From a virus, in the IMG/VR virus record IMGVR_UViG_3300033144_004186, positions 1 through 20,737 of that record: a stretch of 20,737 nucleotides of DNA. The stretch is one strand, 5' to 3'. A program made the position numbers and the translations under genes. Positions 1 to 7,357 of the stretch are shown piece after piece (positions within the stretch are counted from its first letter, which is position 1; every line of letters starts with the position of its first letter). The notes beneath the pieces are model-generated. The model worked only from the letters and a program-made list of their open reading frames with translations. It was not told the origin of the DNA and ran no database searches.

Positions 1-264
1 ATTTGCAGACTCTGATAATCCAGAACCTATATGGTTCCCTATTATAGGAAATCATGAAATTGTTGGGAACGGAGATGCTATAGCTTGGGCAAGAGATGAA
101 TATAATAATGGAAATGCTACTATTCAAGCCACAAAGGGTAATCCTCCTAGAACTTCGTTAAAAGATTACACTAATGAAGATGGTCCTGGAGGAGCTAATG
201 AAGCTACATCTGGAAATATAGAAGAAACACAATATTCTTGGGACTGGGGACCAATTAAATATAT

Positions 265-331
265 CAGTCTTAATGTCTATGCTAATGCTGATAATACAGT
301 CTTAATGTCTATGCTAATGCTGATAATACAG
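265..331 (+). repeat. 32-bp perfect tandem duplication, frame-breaking
   Basis: Bases 265-296 and 297-328 are identical, and the match runs on through cag at 329-331. The 32-bp period is not a multiple of three. The second copy moves the phosphoesterase reading frame and leads to an early stop; dropping one copy restores a sensible continuation (NADNTDDDSTDSG). Confidence 0.9.
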
Positions 332-483
332 ATGATGATTCTACGGATAGCGGCAGAATCACTGCTGCTAATCTTGTATGGTTAGAAAAAGTATTGCAAT
401 TAGCGGCAGAAGAAGGTAAGCAGATAATAGTGCTGGTTCATGAACCGGCTTTTGATCCAGATTGGTCTCGTAAACCTGATAAC

Positions 484-560
484 TGTTTAGATAGAGATAG
501 GGCGACAAGAGATTTATTCTGTGTTTAGACAGAGATAGGGCGACAAGAGATTTATTCTGT
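484..560 (+). repeat. 38-bp tandem duplication with one mismatch, frame-breaking
   Basis: Bases 484-521 and 522-559 are identical except for t492 versus c530, and base 560 extends the match. The 38-bp period breaks the phosphoesterase frame and creates an in-frame TAG in the second copy. With one copy removed the protein reads DRDRATRDLFCQMMEDYG. The single mismatch means the two copies are not simply the same read counted twice. Confidence 0.9.
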
Positions 561-757
561 CAGATGATGGAAGATTATGGAGTATTAGCTTGTCTTTACG
601 GTCATACTCATTTATATAAAACTTTTATTCCTAGTGACGTTGTTGATGATACAGGAGATTTTCCTCATGAAAATGCAAACGGAGATGCTGATTTTCCGCC
701 AAACAAAACTGTCCATATAGATTTTGGCAACTGTGGGAATGATCCAGGATCACAGAA

Positions 758-1096
758 TTGAATCTTCCATTTAGAAATGCTAATCCATCAGTATATGAGC
801 CTAGCAGCAGTTCAAGTGCAAGCTCAAAAAGTTCAAGCAGTTCTAAGAGTAGCTCTTCAAGCAGCTCAAAGAGTTCAAGTAGTTCTTCAAAGAGCAGTTC
901 TTCAAGTTCTTCAAAGAGTTCTAGCAGTTCAAGTTCTAAATGTTCAAGTAGCTCTAAGAGTTCAAGTTCTAGCTCTTCTAATAGTAGTTCTTCAAGTAGT
1001 TCAAAGAGTTCTAGCTCTAGTTCAATAAGTTCTTCATCGTCTGCTGTGCCAGGAACGGGTAGAAGAAGAATTATAATTACAGAATGTATAGGTTAA
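758..1096 (+). CDS. Poly-serine linker protein, probable C-terminal part of the phosphoesterase
   Basis: The frame reads NLPFRNANPSVYEP, then about 80 codons of nearly pure Ser (803-1042) broken every 4-8 residues by Lys (once each Ala, Cys, Asn, Ile), then a short tail AVPGTGRRRIIITECIG. Ser codons mix AGT/AGC and TCA/TCT freely, so the tract is kept at protein level and is not a simple DNA microsatellite. The only start in this frame is TTG at 758, which overlaps the TGA at 759-761, so translation would need coupling. More likely it was fused to the upstream phosphoesterase and a single missing base separates them. Such tracts act as flexible spacers between domains in some secreted enzymes. 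A second poly-Ser linker in the fibre protein at 17154-20312 suggests this product is also on the virion surface. That link is inference. Confidence 0.6.
   Translation: MNLPFRNANPSVYEPSSSSSASSKSSSSSKSSSSSSSKSSSSSSKSSSSSSSKSSSSSSSKCSSSSKSSSSSSSNSSSSSSSKSSSSSSISSSSSAVPGTGRRRIIITECIG
803..1042 (+). repeat. Poly-serine coding tract
   Basis: About 80 codons are built from Ser codons with a Lys every few residues. Imperfect repeats of agttcaag and tcttcaag type run through it. All three forward frames stay open over much of the tract, which explains an overlapping Val/Gln/Leu-rich frame that is not a gene. Confidence 0.85.
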
Positions 1097-1110
1097 TAAG
1101 GAAAAATAAA

Positions 1111-1557
1111 ATGCTACCAGAAGAAGAATTTAGGCGTAAATATGATACAACATTTACCCAAAAACACCCAGAATCTTTCTTGGATGAAGTGTCTAAAGAG
1201 GATAGAGAATTGTATGAAGATGTGGAAATATTGACTGGGAAAAGTTTAGATAACAAGTTTAATAAGTTTAATAATAGTGGGAAAAAGAATAAGGGAAAGA
1301 CGTATAATACTGTTAGACAGAGAGCAAGGAATGCTTTTTCTAGGTTCTTAGACGAAAAAATCACCTCAGGTGAAATGAAACAAATATTTGAGCAACTATT
1401 AAAAGAAGGTAAATTAGGTAGTTATAAACATATACAATTATTACTGGATAGAAGTTTAGGTAAAGAAGAAGATAAAATGAATGTTAAAGTAGACTCAGTT
1501 GATTTTGTTATGGATGAATCGAAATTAATTCGAAAGAAAAAAAATGAAAAAGAATAA
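1111..1557 (+). CDS. Putative terminase small subunit / DUF5681-like protein
   Basis: A 148-residue charged protein just upstream of the large terminase. The start at 1111 is preferred over an ATG at 1084 because AAGGA at 1099-1102 sits about 8 bases before it and the earlier ATG overlaps the previous gene without a ribosome site. The N-terminal half is acidic and then Lys-rich (KKNKGKTYNT). The C-terminal half is helical with GKLGSYKHIQLLLDRSLGK at roughly residues 105-123, which resembles the Leu-rich LLLD..LGK ending of DUF5681-type proteins often found next to TerL. Small terminases bind the packaging site and hand DNA to TerL. The assignment rests on position and this motif; no clear helix-turn-helix is visible. 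It could also be another DNA-binding accessory protein. Its last 14 bases overlap the next small gene. Confidence 0.5.
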   Translation: MLPEEEFRRKYDTTFTQKHPESFLDEVSKEDRELYEDVEILTGKSLDNKFNKFNNSGKKNKGKTYNTVRQRARNAFSRFLDEKITSGEMKQIFEQLLKEGKLGSYKHIQLLLDRSLGKEEDKMNVKVDSVDFVMDESKLIRKKKNEKE

Positions 1558-1699
1558 ACACAAGTGTAAATATGCTGATATATGTAAATGGAAATGTGAA
1601 AAAATGCACAACAATAATTTTTCAACTTGTTCCAATTATAGATTTTTTGAAGGTAATTTATCTTTGAAGAAAAAAGAGAAAGAAAATAAAAGTGAATAA
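1544..1699 (+). CDS. 51-residue Cys-rich basic microprotein
   Basis: Begins MKKNKHKCKYADICKWKC at an ATG overlapping the end of the previous gene by 14 bases. Cysteines at residues 8, 14, 18 and 29 give C-x5-C-x3-C-x10-C, with His22 between the last two. This suggests a single zinc-binding knuckle or a small disulfide fold. The C-terminal 12 residues are almost all Lys/Glu. The upstream ribosome site is only gaaag-like, so translation may be coupled. Placed between the terminase genes it could be a packaging accessory or DNA-binding factor, but the family is not recognised. It fills a region that would otherwise look non-coding. Confidence 0.6.
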   Translation: MKKNKHKCKYADICKWKCEKMHNNNFSTCSNYRFFEGNLSLKKKEKENKSE

Positions 1700-1743
1700 T
1701 AATTGTCAGTAATTAGTTATTCACAACAGGAGATACAAGTGTA

Positions 1744-3150
1744 ATGAAGATCCAGTATCAGCCACCACAATTTTTTTATCGAAAACAACAGCAAATATAT
1801 GATTGTAAATCACTTTATACAGTTGTTTTATCTGCTAATAAAACTGGTAAAAGTTTATCATTAAGTTGTTGGTTGAATGAACAGGCAATTTTGGGTGGAG
1901 AGGGGAAAAGGTACTGCTGGTTATCCCCTTTCTCCAAAACATCAACAATTGGATTTGAACTAATAAAAATAATAATTATGGGGACAAAAATATATAAACA
2001 TTTAAGAGAGATTAACCATCCTGAACAGTTCAAATTTTATAATTCTTTTCCTCAAAAAATAATTTATCCTAATGGCGCTATTATAGACTTTGTAAGTGGT
2101 CTCAATATTGATTCTCTTTGGGGTCAACAGTATGATGCTGCTGTTGTGGATGAAGCTGCTAGACTTAAACAAAAAATAATAGAAGTGGATGGAAGGCAGA
2201 TTTATACATGTCCAGCATTTGATGCTCTAAAGACAAATTTAAGAATAACAAAAGGAGCAATTAAACTTATAAGCAATCCAACCACTAAGAACAACTGGTT
2301 CTATATTTGGTATAAAAAGATATTAAAAGGTGAAGATAGTAGAGCCAGTGCTTTTCACCTGAGCGCTGAAGATAGTGTAGTAGCAGGATTCCTCTCAAAA
2401 GAGGATCTTGAATATGCCAGGAACAATGAGTCTGATTACATATTCCAAAGGGACTGGATGGGAGTGGTTCCAGTAACGGAATGTTCTGTATTTAGAGCAG
2501 ATAGAGTATATGAGTGTATAGATGATGAAATAAAACAAAATCTGGCAAAAGTGGATTACCTAGGTGTAGATGTTGGATTTACAGATAATAATAAAAGTGA
2601 CTGGACTGTAGTTAGTGGATTAGATAGGAATGGAGAATTAAAGTTCTTTAGGAGATTTAGAGCAGAAGGTGATAAGTTAATAAATAAGTTAAAAGCATAT
2701 ATTAATAATAGAAAGGCTTATATTGATGCTACTTCTGGAGGCTACGTAATTTACTCATTACTCATTAAAGATTGTCCTAATTTAGAACCTATCAAATTTA
2801 ACAATACAAATAAATGTAGTATAATAGAGACTTTAGCTCATTATATTCATACCCAAAAAATAAAATATCCGAATATCGATGTCATGATAAATGAATTGTT
2901 GGGATATGAAAGTGAGACAAAGCCAAATGGAACAGTCACATATAACAATGGGAAAAATGTCCAGAATGATGACTCTGTAATATCTTTAGCATTAGCTACA
3001 TTAAAATATAAAGAAGATAATGATAGTGGAAATGATTATACTTATAATGTTTATGATTTATCAGAGACTAATGAGAATGAGAATGAGAGAGGTCACTGGA
3101 AAAATATAAATGAAAATTATTTTTTTGACTATAATATAGGACAAATATAG
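1744..3150 (+). CDS. terL: Terminase large subunit (ATPase and nuclease)
   Basis: A 468-residue DNA-packaging motor protein that docks on the portal, pumps DNA into the prohead with ATP and cuts the concatemer. The N-terminal ATPase shows a variant Walker A, SANKTGKS at residues 30-37, and a Walker B, AAVVDEA at 132-138, ending in the catalytic Asp-Glu. The C-terminal RNase H-like nuclease shows three acidic sites: GVDVG with Asp276, IDAT with Asp328, and NDDSVISLALA with Asp409/410. This order and a length near 450-500 are typical of the family. The ATG at 1744 follows AGGAGA at 1728-1733. The last 40 residues are Asn/Glu/Asp-rich and probably disordered. The next gene is the portal, as expected for a packaging operon. 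Confidence 0.95.
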   Translation: MKIQYQPPQFFYRKQQQIYDCKSLYTVVLSANKTGKSLSLSCWLNEQAILGGEGKRYCWLSPFSKTSTIGFELIKIIIMGTKIYKHLREINHPEQFKFYNSFPQKIIYPNGAIIDFVSGLNIDSLWGQQYDAAVVDEAARLKQKIIEVDGRQIYTCPAFDALKTNLRITKGAIKLISNPTTKNNWFYIWYKKILKGEDSRASAFHLSAEDSVVAGFLSKEDLEYARNNESDYIFQRDWMGVVPVTECSVFRADRVYECIDDEIKQNLAKVDYLGVDVGFTDNNKSDWTVVSGLDRNGELKFFRRFRAEGDKLINKLKAYINNRKAYIDATSGGYVIYSLLIKDCPNLEPIKFNNTNKCSIIETLAHYIHTQKIKYPNIDVMINELLGYESETKPNGTVTYNNGKNVQNDDSVISLALATLKYKEDNDSGNDYTYNVYDLSETNENENERGHWKNINENYFFDYNIGQI

Positions 3151-3173
3151 AACAGGAACGTTATATTAACGGA

Positions 3174-3199
3174 CAATTATAATTCTCAATTATAATTCT
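3174..3199 (+). repeat. 13-bp intergenic tandem duplication
   Basis: caattataattct occurs twice in a row (3174-3186 and 3187-3199) in the 62-base gap between terL and the portal gene. Each copy holds the palindrome attataat. It could be neutral slippage or a doubled AT-rich promoter-like element; no matching -35 box is evident. Confidence 0.8.
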
Positions 3200-3212
3200 G
3201 TAAGGAAAAGAT

Positions 3213-4742
3213 ATGAATATAATTAAAAAATTGTTTAGTAAAAAATCACAGACAGATAACATTAAATATATGAATAGTGAGGTATCCAAAATAACTTCTT
3301 CTTTTAGACAGCCAAGATTTAACAGGGCTGTTGCTATGAGTGCTTATACAGGATATTGGGCAGCTGCTTTAGATGCAAACTCTAATGCTGCTGCTAATGG
3401 TATAATTAGGTTGTATAGTAGAGTATCAAAGAATGGACAAAAATGTTTATTTCCTACTACTCAGCATATAGACATTCGCCAGAGGAATTATTTTTCCGGA
3501 AAATTAAAAGATAAACCAGATGCAAATGTTCAATATAAAACAATGAACACAATGGAAGATTTTGAAATAGTAGTTGGACATCCAATTATAGATTTATTCA
3601 TTAAAGCAAACCCATTACAATCTACATACCAATTATTGTTTAGCATCTTTCTCCAATTACAAATAACTGGAGATGCGTTTATACACGTTGTAGATTATGT
3701 AGATGGAACTCCTGCACAATTATATGTATTACAATCTCAGTATATGAATATCATTCCTGCTAAAATGGGAGAAGGTAGATTAATATCTGGATATGAGTAT
3801 AAAAAAAATATAGCATCTCCTGTTATTTATGAACCTGATGAAATTATACATATTAAATATCCAAATCCAAAGAGTGATGGGCTATTCTATGGAATGGGAG
3901 TGATAGAAAGGGGGTGGATGACTCATCTTTTGAACAAATTCTCACACGAATATCAAGTTGCTCTATACGCAAATAATGCAGTGCCTGATTATTTACTCAT
4001 TAATAAATCTGGAAATAAAATGGATAGAAAAAGATTCTTTAGGAATATGAGTAATATAAGTGGTGGAGGACCCAAGAACAGAGGAAAAGTGATAGCTGTA
4101 GATGGAGATGTTGATATAAAAACAGTAGCATTTACTCCAAAAGATTTAAGTGATGTTCAGTTAAATATCGTGGAGATAGCATCTATCTCTGGTTGCCCAA
4201 TAAATAAATTAATTGGTAATGATAACATAAAAGCTAATTCAGAGCAACAAAATACATCTTGGTTAAGAAATACTATATCTCCAATGTTGAAATTAGTAGC
4301 ATCTTCTCTTTCTGAAAATCTATTATGGAGATATGGAATAGAAGATGGAGATGCTTATCTAGCATTCGATAATGTAGTGCCTGAAGATGCTGAACAAAGA
4401 AGGAAAGAAGATGAGACATATAGCAAAATAGGGATTATTACACCAAATGAAATTAGAGTATCTTTAGGATTAGAGCCTTTAGGCGAGGAATTAGATGAGG
4501 TTTATTTTAATGGGAATAAGCTGGGGAAAAATAATACAGGGTCTCCAGCTCCTTTCCCACCTCCAGAAGAGCCAGAGAAGGGGGCTGAGTTGCTCTCAAA
4601 TCAACTAAAATCTAAAATAGATACAATCATTAAGGATATATCAGATTTAAATAAACAGAAGGATATAGTGGAAGAAAAACCTGTTCAGCCAATTACAATC
4701 AATATAAATAACACAGATAGTGAGGAAGATGACAATGAGTGA
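3213..4742 (+). CDS. Portal protein, HK97 type
   Basis: A 509-residue dodecameric ring protein at the capsid vertex through which DNA enters and leaves. The family core is recognisable: a helical segment with LLFSIFLQLQITGDAFIHVV at about 141-160, EIIHIKYPNP at 210-219, the glycine loop ISGGGPKNRGKV at 282-293, and the late block EIASISGCPINKLIG at 321-335. A Pro/Glu-rich stretch (445-460) leads into a coiled-coil and acidic tail. The length is somewhat above the usual 400-450, the excess lying in this tail and in an insert around residues 75-110. A ribosome site AAGGAAA lies just before the ATG. The 3' end overlaps the protease gene, so the two are probably translationally coupled. Family: Phage_portal (HK97 gp3-like). 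Confidence 0.93.
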   Translation: MNIIKKLFSKKSQTDNIKYMNSEVSKITSSFRQPRFNRAVAMSAYTGYWAAALDANSNAAANGIIRLYSRVSKNGQKCLFPTTQHIDIRQRNYFSGKLKDKPDANVQYKTMNTMEDFEIVVGHPIIDLFIKANPLQSTYQLLFSIFLQLQITGDAFIHVVDYVDGTPAQLYVLQSQYMNIIPAKMGEGRLISGYEYKKNIASPVIYEPDEIIHIKYPNPKSDGLFYGMGVIERGWMTHLLNKFSHEYQVALYANNAVPDYLLINKSGNKMDRKRFFRNMSNISGGGPKNRGKVIAVDGDVDIKTVAFTPKDLSDVQLNIVEIASISGCPINKLIGNDNIKANSEQQNTSWLRNTISPMLKLVASSLSENLLWRYGIEDGDAYLAFDNVVPEDAEQRRKEDETYSKIGIITPNEIRVSLGLEPLGEELDEVYFNGNKLGKNNTGSPAPFPPPEEPEKGAELLSNQLKSKIDTIIKDISDLNKQKDIVEEKPVQPITININNTDSEEDDNE

Positions 4743-5544
4743 AAAAAGAATTATAAATAAGAGTTTCTTAATTAAATCTACAAAAGTAGATACGGAAAAA
4801 AGAGAGTTTAGTGCTACTATTACTGATTCTTCTGTTGATAGAGATAAAGAGGTTCTTTTACCAGATGGTATGAATATATCTGAGTTCAAGAAGAATGGAA
4901 TAATATTATTCAATCATGACAAAAATTTACCATTAGGAACTGTTTTATCATTAAGAAGAAAAGGTGAAAGTTGGGTAGCAAAGGGAAAATTAGCTGAACA
5001 AGGAACATCACCAGAGATAGACAGTGTGTGGAGTTTGGTGAGTCAAGGAATTCTAAAAGCAATTAGTATTGGATTTGTTAATCAAGAAGGTAGACAACCT
5101 ACTAAATTAGATATTAAAAAATTTGGCAAAAATGTTAATTATGTTATATCAAAGTTTGAGTTAATTGAATTTAGTATTGTTGCAGTTGGATCCAATCCAA
5201 ATGCTTTAATAAGCAGTTGTAAAGAATTAGATCTTGACCCAAAAATTATTATGGGTGATGGATATAAAGATTTAGAAGATACAATTGAAATGACAAAAGA
5301 AGAGACAGATGATGTATTAAAAGATGTTGATAATGAGAAAGAAAAAATAATAAAAGAAGCAATTGAAGAATTAGAAGATGTTGAGATAAAAGAAGATATT
5401 GAGGAGAAAATAGTAGAAATTGTGGAAAATGAAAAAACCTTAAACGTTAAGAGTAATAGGAGAGTAGATATTAAAAAGGTTATGAAGTATTTTATAGAAG
5501 AAGTTAAAAAAGAGATTAAGAGAAGTAAGGGAAATTTATTTTAA
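4735..5544 (+). CDS. Prohead protease, HK97 gp4 family
   Basis: A 269-residue maturation protease that removes the N-terminal delta region of the capsid protein after prohead assembly. The ATG at 4735 was chosen because GAGGAAG (4722-4728) sits 6 bases before it; in-frame starts at 4720 (GTG) and 4729 lack this spacing. Family blocks: VDRDKEVLLPDG at 34-45, ILFNHD with the predicted catalytic His61, LKAISIGF with Ser111, and ELIEFSIVAVGSNPNAL at 142-158. The catalytic domain ends near residue 165. Residues 180-269 are a Glu/Lys-rich extension with heptad-like spacing, longer than in typical 200-225 residue members, possibly with a scaffolding role (inference). The gene overlaps the portal gene by 8 bases. 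Confidence 0.92.
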   Translation: MSEKRIINKSFLIKSTKVDTEKREFSATITDSSVDRDKEVLLPDGMNISEFKKNGIILFNHDKNLPLGTVLSLRRKGESWVAKGKLAEQGTSPEIDSVWSLVSQGILKAISIGFVNQEGRQPTKLDIKKFGKNVNYVISKFELIEFSIVAVGSNPNALISSCKELDLDPKIIMGDGYKDLEDTIEMTKEETDDVLKDVDNEKEKIIKEAIEELEDVEIKEDIEEKIVEIVENEKTLNVKSNRRVDIKKVMKYFIEEVKKEIKRSKGNLF

Positions 5545-5680
5545 CCAAAAATATATTTTTTATATTGTGAGAATAAAGATATACTTTGGAGTAATTACCC
5601 AAGGCTAGATCAGAATTAGACATATAAGATAATATTTTTAACTATAGATAAAAAATGTTATTTTAATTAAGGAGCCAATA
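5545..5680 (+). promoter_or_regulatory. 136-base leader upstream of the capsid gene
   Basis: This is the longest intergenic stretch in the head region. It starts with an AT palindrome (5547-5560, five A, TATA, five T), holds the element TTTGGAGTAATTA at 5585-5597 that recurs before both tail-tube genes, and has several AT-rich -10-like strings (TATACT 5580-5585, GATAAT 5628-5633) without a convincing -35 box. It ends with the strong ribosome site AAGGAG at 5669-5674, six bases from the ATG. It probably carries a promoter or an mRNA processing or stability element for the capsid gene. The exact start of transcription cannot be read from sequence. Confidence 0.45.
5585..5597 (+). promoter_or_regulatory. 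Shared leader element, copy 1 (TGGAGTAAT)
   Basis: TTTGGAGTAATTA, about 85-95 bases before the capsid ATG. The core TGGAGTAAT is repeated in the leaders of both tail-tube genes and was not noticed in any other intergenic gap here. It contains GGAG, a Shine-Dalgarno core, but no start codon follows at a useful distance. Confidence 0.4.
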
Positions 5681-6904
5681 ATGGCTAAAGAAAAAGAGAA
5701 TAAAGAAGTTGAGATTATAGAAGACGAAAAGACAGAAGACGAAAAAGAGATAAAAGTAGCTAAAGAAATGGCAGCTACATTCGCTGCTGAGATGAAAAAG
5801 TCTCTTGCTGAACAAAAAGAAGAAGTAACAGAAAAGGTTATTAAGAGTTATAGAGTATCAGTAAAGGACGTTCCTTGTGAAGGTTTTGAAAGCAAAAGTC
5901 ATATGCTCTGTTTTGCTAAAGAGTTTGTTCCTAAACATATGTTAGAAAAGTTTAATAATAAAGCAGCATTATCAACTTATTCAAGCATTTCAGATTCTGC
6001 TGGTGAGATGGGTTCTCTTGATCCTATCGATGCACACGGAATACTGGCTTCATCTGTAGCGTTGTATCCAAGTTATCTTGAGAGGACATTACAAGTCCCA
6101 ACTCTGCAGTCAGTATCTACGTTCGTTGACAGGACACAGCTGAATACCGCTTACGTGATTGGTGAATCAACTGCTATTACACAGAGTCAGCCAAAGTTCA
6201 CAACAAGAACTGTAACACAATACAAAATAGCAACATTATCTCCTGTTACAAATACTTTACTCCGCTTCGGAACTTTAGCTTCTGTAGCGACAGAAGTATT
6301 GGATAGTTGTGCTCAAGCTATTTCTCAAAAGATACAGTATCTTCTGTTGGGGGATGCGGATGGGACCAGTGATACTACGGATGGTGGGATGACCTCAATA
6401 CCTAACACTATTAATGGTGTAGCAAGTAATAGTGCGGAGTATACAGTCACAGGTACTTGGAGTGATATTACTAATACAGATATTAGTTCTATTGTTTATC
6501 AGACTAGTTCTTGGGCAAAACCTTCTAATTTCGCGTGGATTTGTCATCGCAACTTTGCTGGAATTCTAGAAGGTGTGGCTCGAACATTGGGTGGAAACAC
6601 TTACGAAATACAGACTGGAACTGCTCCAAGGGCTATGCTTTATGGGTATCCAATACTTTTCGCAGACCAAATGCCAGCTTCAGCGAGCACAACTCGTAGT
6701 GGCTTAATTTTTGGTGATCTCAGTGGTTGTTGTGCTACTGCTTCAACAGGTGGAACTTTCATAGATTTTAACGAAGGTCAGTGGTTTGACCAAGACACAA
6801 GTGCTCTTCGTGTCATTAAACATTATGGTCAGAACATTTATCAACCTGGAACTAACGGAACAACTACTTCAATCGTATGTGTTAATTTTACGAGTGAGTC
6901 TTAG
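5681..6904 (+). CDS. Major capsid protein, HK97 fold, with N-terminal delta-like region
   Basis: A 407-residue shell protein. Residues 1-60 are Lys/Glu-rich and helical, as in the scaffolding delta domain of HK97-type capsid proteins, which the upstream protease would remove, probably near residues 90-110 (around NNKAALSTYSSISDSAG). The mature part shows the HK97 pattern: the stretch LERTLQVPTLQS, then VIGESTAITQSQPKFT, a long spine-type helix around 195-225 (LLRFGTLASVATEVLDSCAQ), an insert near 228-265, and the late block YGYPILFADQMP at 321-332 followed by IFGDLSG. Codons end in C more often than in neighbouring genes, a sign of selection for expression. Start: AAGGAG six bases before the ATG. 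No crosslinking Lys/Asn pair can be assigned. Confidence 0.93.
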   Translation: MAKEKENKEVEIIEDEKTEDEKEIKVAKEMAATFAAEMKKSLAEQKEEVTEKVIKSYRVSVKDVPCEGFESKSHMLCFAKEFVPKHMLEKFNNKAALSTYSSISDSAGEMGSLDPIDAHGILASSVALYPSYLERTLQVPTLQSVSTFVDRTQLNTAYVIGESTAITQSQPKFTTRTVTQYKIATLSPVTNTLLRFGTLASVATEVLDSCAQAISQKIQYLLLGDADGTSDTTDGGMTSIPNTINGVASNSAEYTVTGTWSDITNTDISSIVYQTSSWAKPSNFAWICHRNFAGILEGVARTLGGNTYEIQTGTAPRAMLYGYPILFADQMPASASTTRSGLIFGDLSGCCATASTGGTFIDFNEGQWFDQDTSALRVIKHYGQNIYQPGTNGTTTSIVCVNFTSES

Positions 6905-6924
6905 ACAAGGACAAGTTCTTAATG

Positions 6925-6965
6925 GGATGGGGATTAATTTCCCCATCCTATATCATATTATTTTT
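6925..6965 (+). terminator. Hairpin after the capsid gene
   Basis: A 9-bp GC-rich stem (GGATGGGGA 6925-6933 with TCCCCATCC 6940-6948) closes a 6-base loop. The T-run (6961-6965) comes 12 bases later, not directly after the stem, so it may be a weak terminator or an mRNA-stabilising hairpin. Either would favour capsid over downstream expression. It is the strongest inverted repeat noticed in an intergenic region here. Confidence 0.5.
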
Positions 6966-6979
6966 AGAAAGAGAGAAAA

Positions 6980-7357
6980 ATGAAAAATAAAGATGAAGAT
7001 TATGATATACCTACTTTTGGTGAACAATATCAAGTAATTTTACTTGAGCCTTGGAGTGGGAACAATATAGGTGATACTGTTACAGTTTACAGAGGAATGT
7101 ATAACACTCTTCTAAATCTCAAAAAAGCTATAGCAGTTAATGATTATGAAGATGTAAACAAAGATATGAAATTGTTGATAACAGCAAGAAATAATGAGAT
7201 AGAGAATAAAGAGTTATTAGATGAAAATATAAAACTAAGAGAAGAGATAAAAAAATTGAAAAAAACTATCGGGAAAAAAGATTTAGAATATAAGAACAAA
7301 ATGATGCTAAAGAAAGATATAAGAACTAAATCTAAAAAAAAGAAAAAGGATAGATAA
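6980..7357 (+). CDS. Small protein after capsid gene, beta-type N-terminus and coiled-coil tail
   Basis: 125 residues, function unknown. Residues 17-55 read YQVILLEPWSGNNIGDTVTV and then YRGMYNTLLNLKKAIAV. This matches the general pattern of a short domain common in small phage head proteins (hydrophobic strand, a Gly-Asp turn with IGDTV, a helix, then 'AIAV'). Residues 70-125 form a Glu/Lys-rich likely coiled coil ending in a Lys-rich tail. In related phages this position can hold decoration or head-accessory proteins. The ribosome site AGAGAG precedes the ATG. It overlaps the next gene by one base (TAATG), suggesting coupling. Confidence 0.65.
   Translation: MKNKDEDYDIPTFGEQYQVILLEPWSGNNIGDTVTVYRGMYNTLLNLKKAIAVNDYEDVNKDMKLLITARNNEIENKELLDENIKLREEIKKLKKTIGKKDLEYKNKMMLKKDIRTKSKKKKKDR

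Larger units (their letters stand above)
2..761 (+). pseudogene. Metallophosphoesterase (calcineurin-like), 5'-truncated and frame-disrupted
   Basis: The reading frame enters from outside the window and is open from base 2. Three blocks typical of calcineurin-like metallophosphoesterases appear in order: PIIGNHE near the left edge, IIVLVHEPAF around 424-453, and CLYGHTHLY around 589-615. These supply the Asn-His and His metal ligands known in the family. The blocks lie in three different frames. A 32-bp tandem duplication (265-328) and a 38-bp one (484-559) each shift the frame. Removing one copy of each gives one continuous protein ending GNDPGSQN at the TGA at 759-761. A further -1 shift there would fuse it to the Ser-rich reading frame at 758-1096. 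The family hydrolyses phosphomono- or phosphodiesters; the substrate here is unknown. It may be a true pseudogene, a phase-variable gene or an assembly error near a contig end. The 65-codon stretch from 564 is only the last piece, not a separate gene. Confidence 0.75.

Noticed and set aside
564-761. Separate 65-residue gene with GHTH motif
   Set aside because: It is the last third of the broken phosphoesterase; the ATG is an internal Met (QMMEDYG) and the domain is incomplete on its own.
777-1028. Val/Gln/Leu-rich open frame overlapping the poly-Ser tract
   Set aside because: It is the shifted reading of the Ser/Lys repeat; it has no ribosome site, and the Ser frame is the one with a sensible flank on both sides.
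803-1042. CRISPR array or DNA-level microsatellite
   Set aside because: No constant repeat with unique spacers; units are irregular, in frame and encode Ser with varied codons.
5547-5560. 14-base AT palindrome after the protease gene as a terminator
   Set aside because: The stem is only A-T pairs with a four-base centre and would be very unstable, so it is noted only as part of the leader.
5605-5633. Sigma70 promoter with GATAAT at 5628-5633
   Set aside because: The matching -35 position reads ctagat, a poor fit; AT-rich leaders give many TATAAT-like strings by chance.
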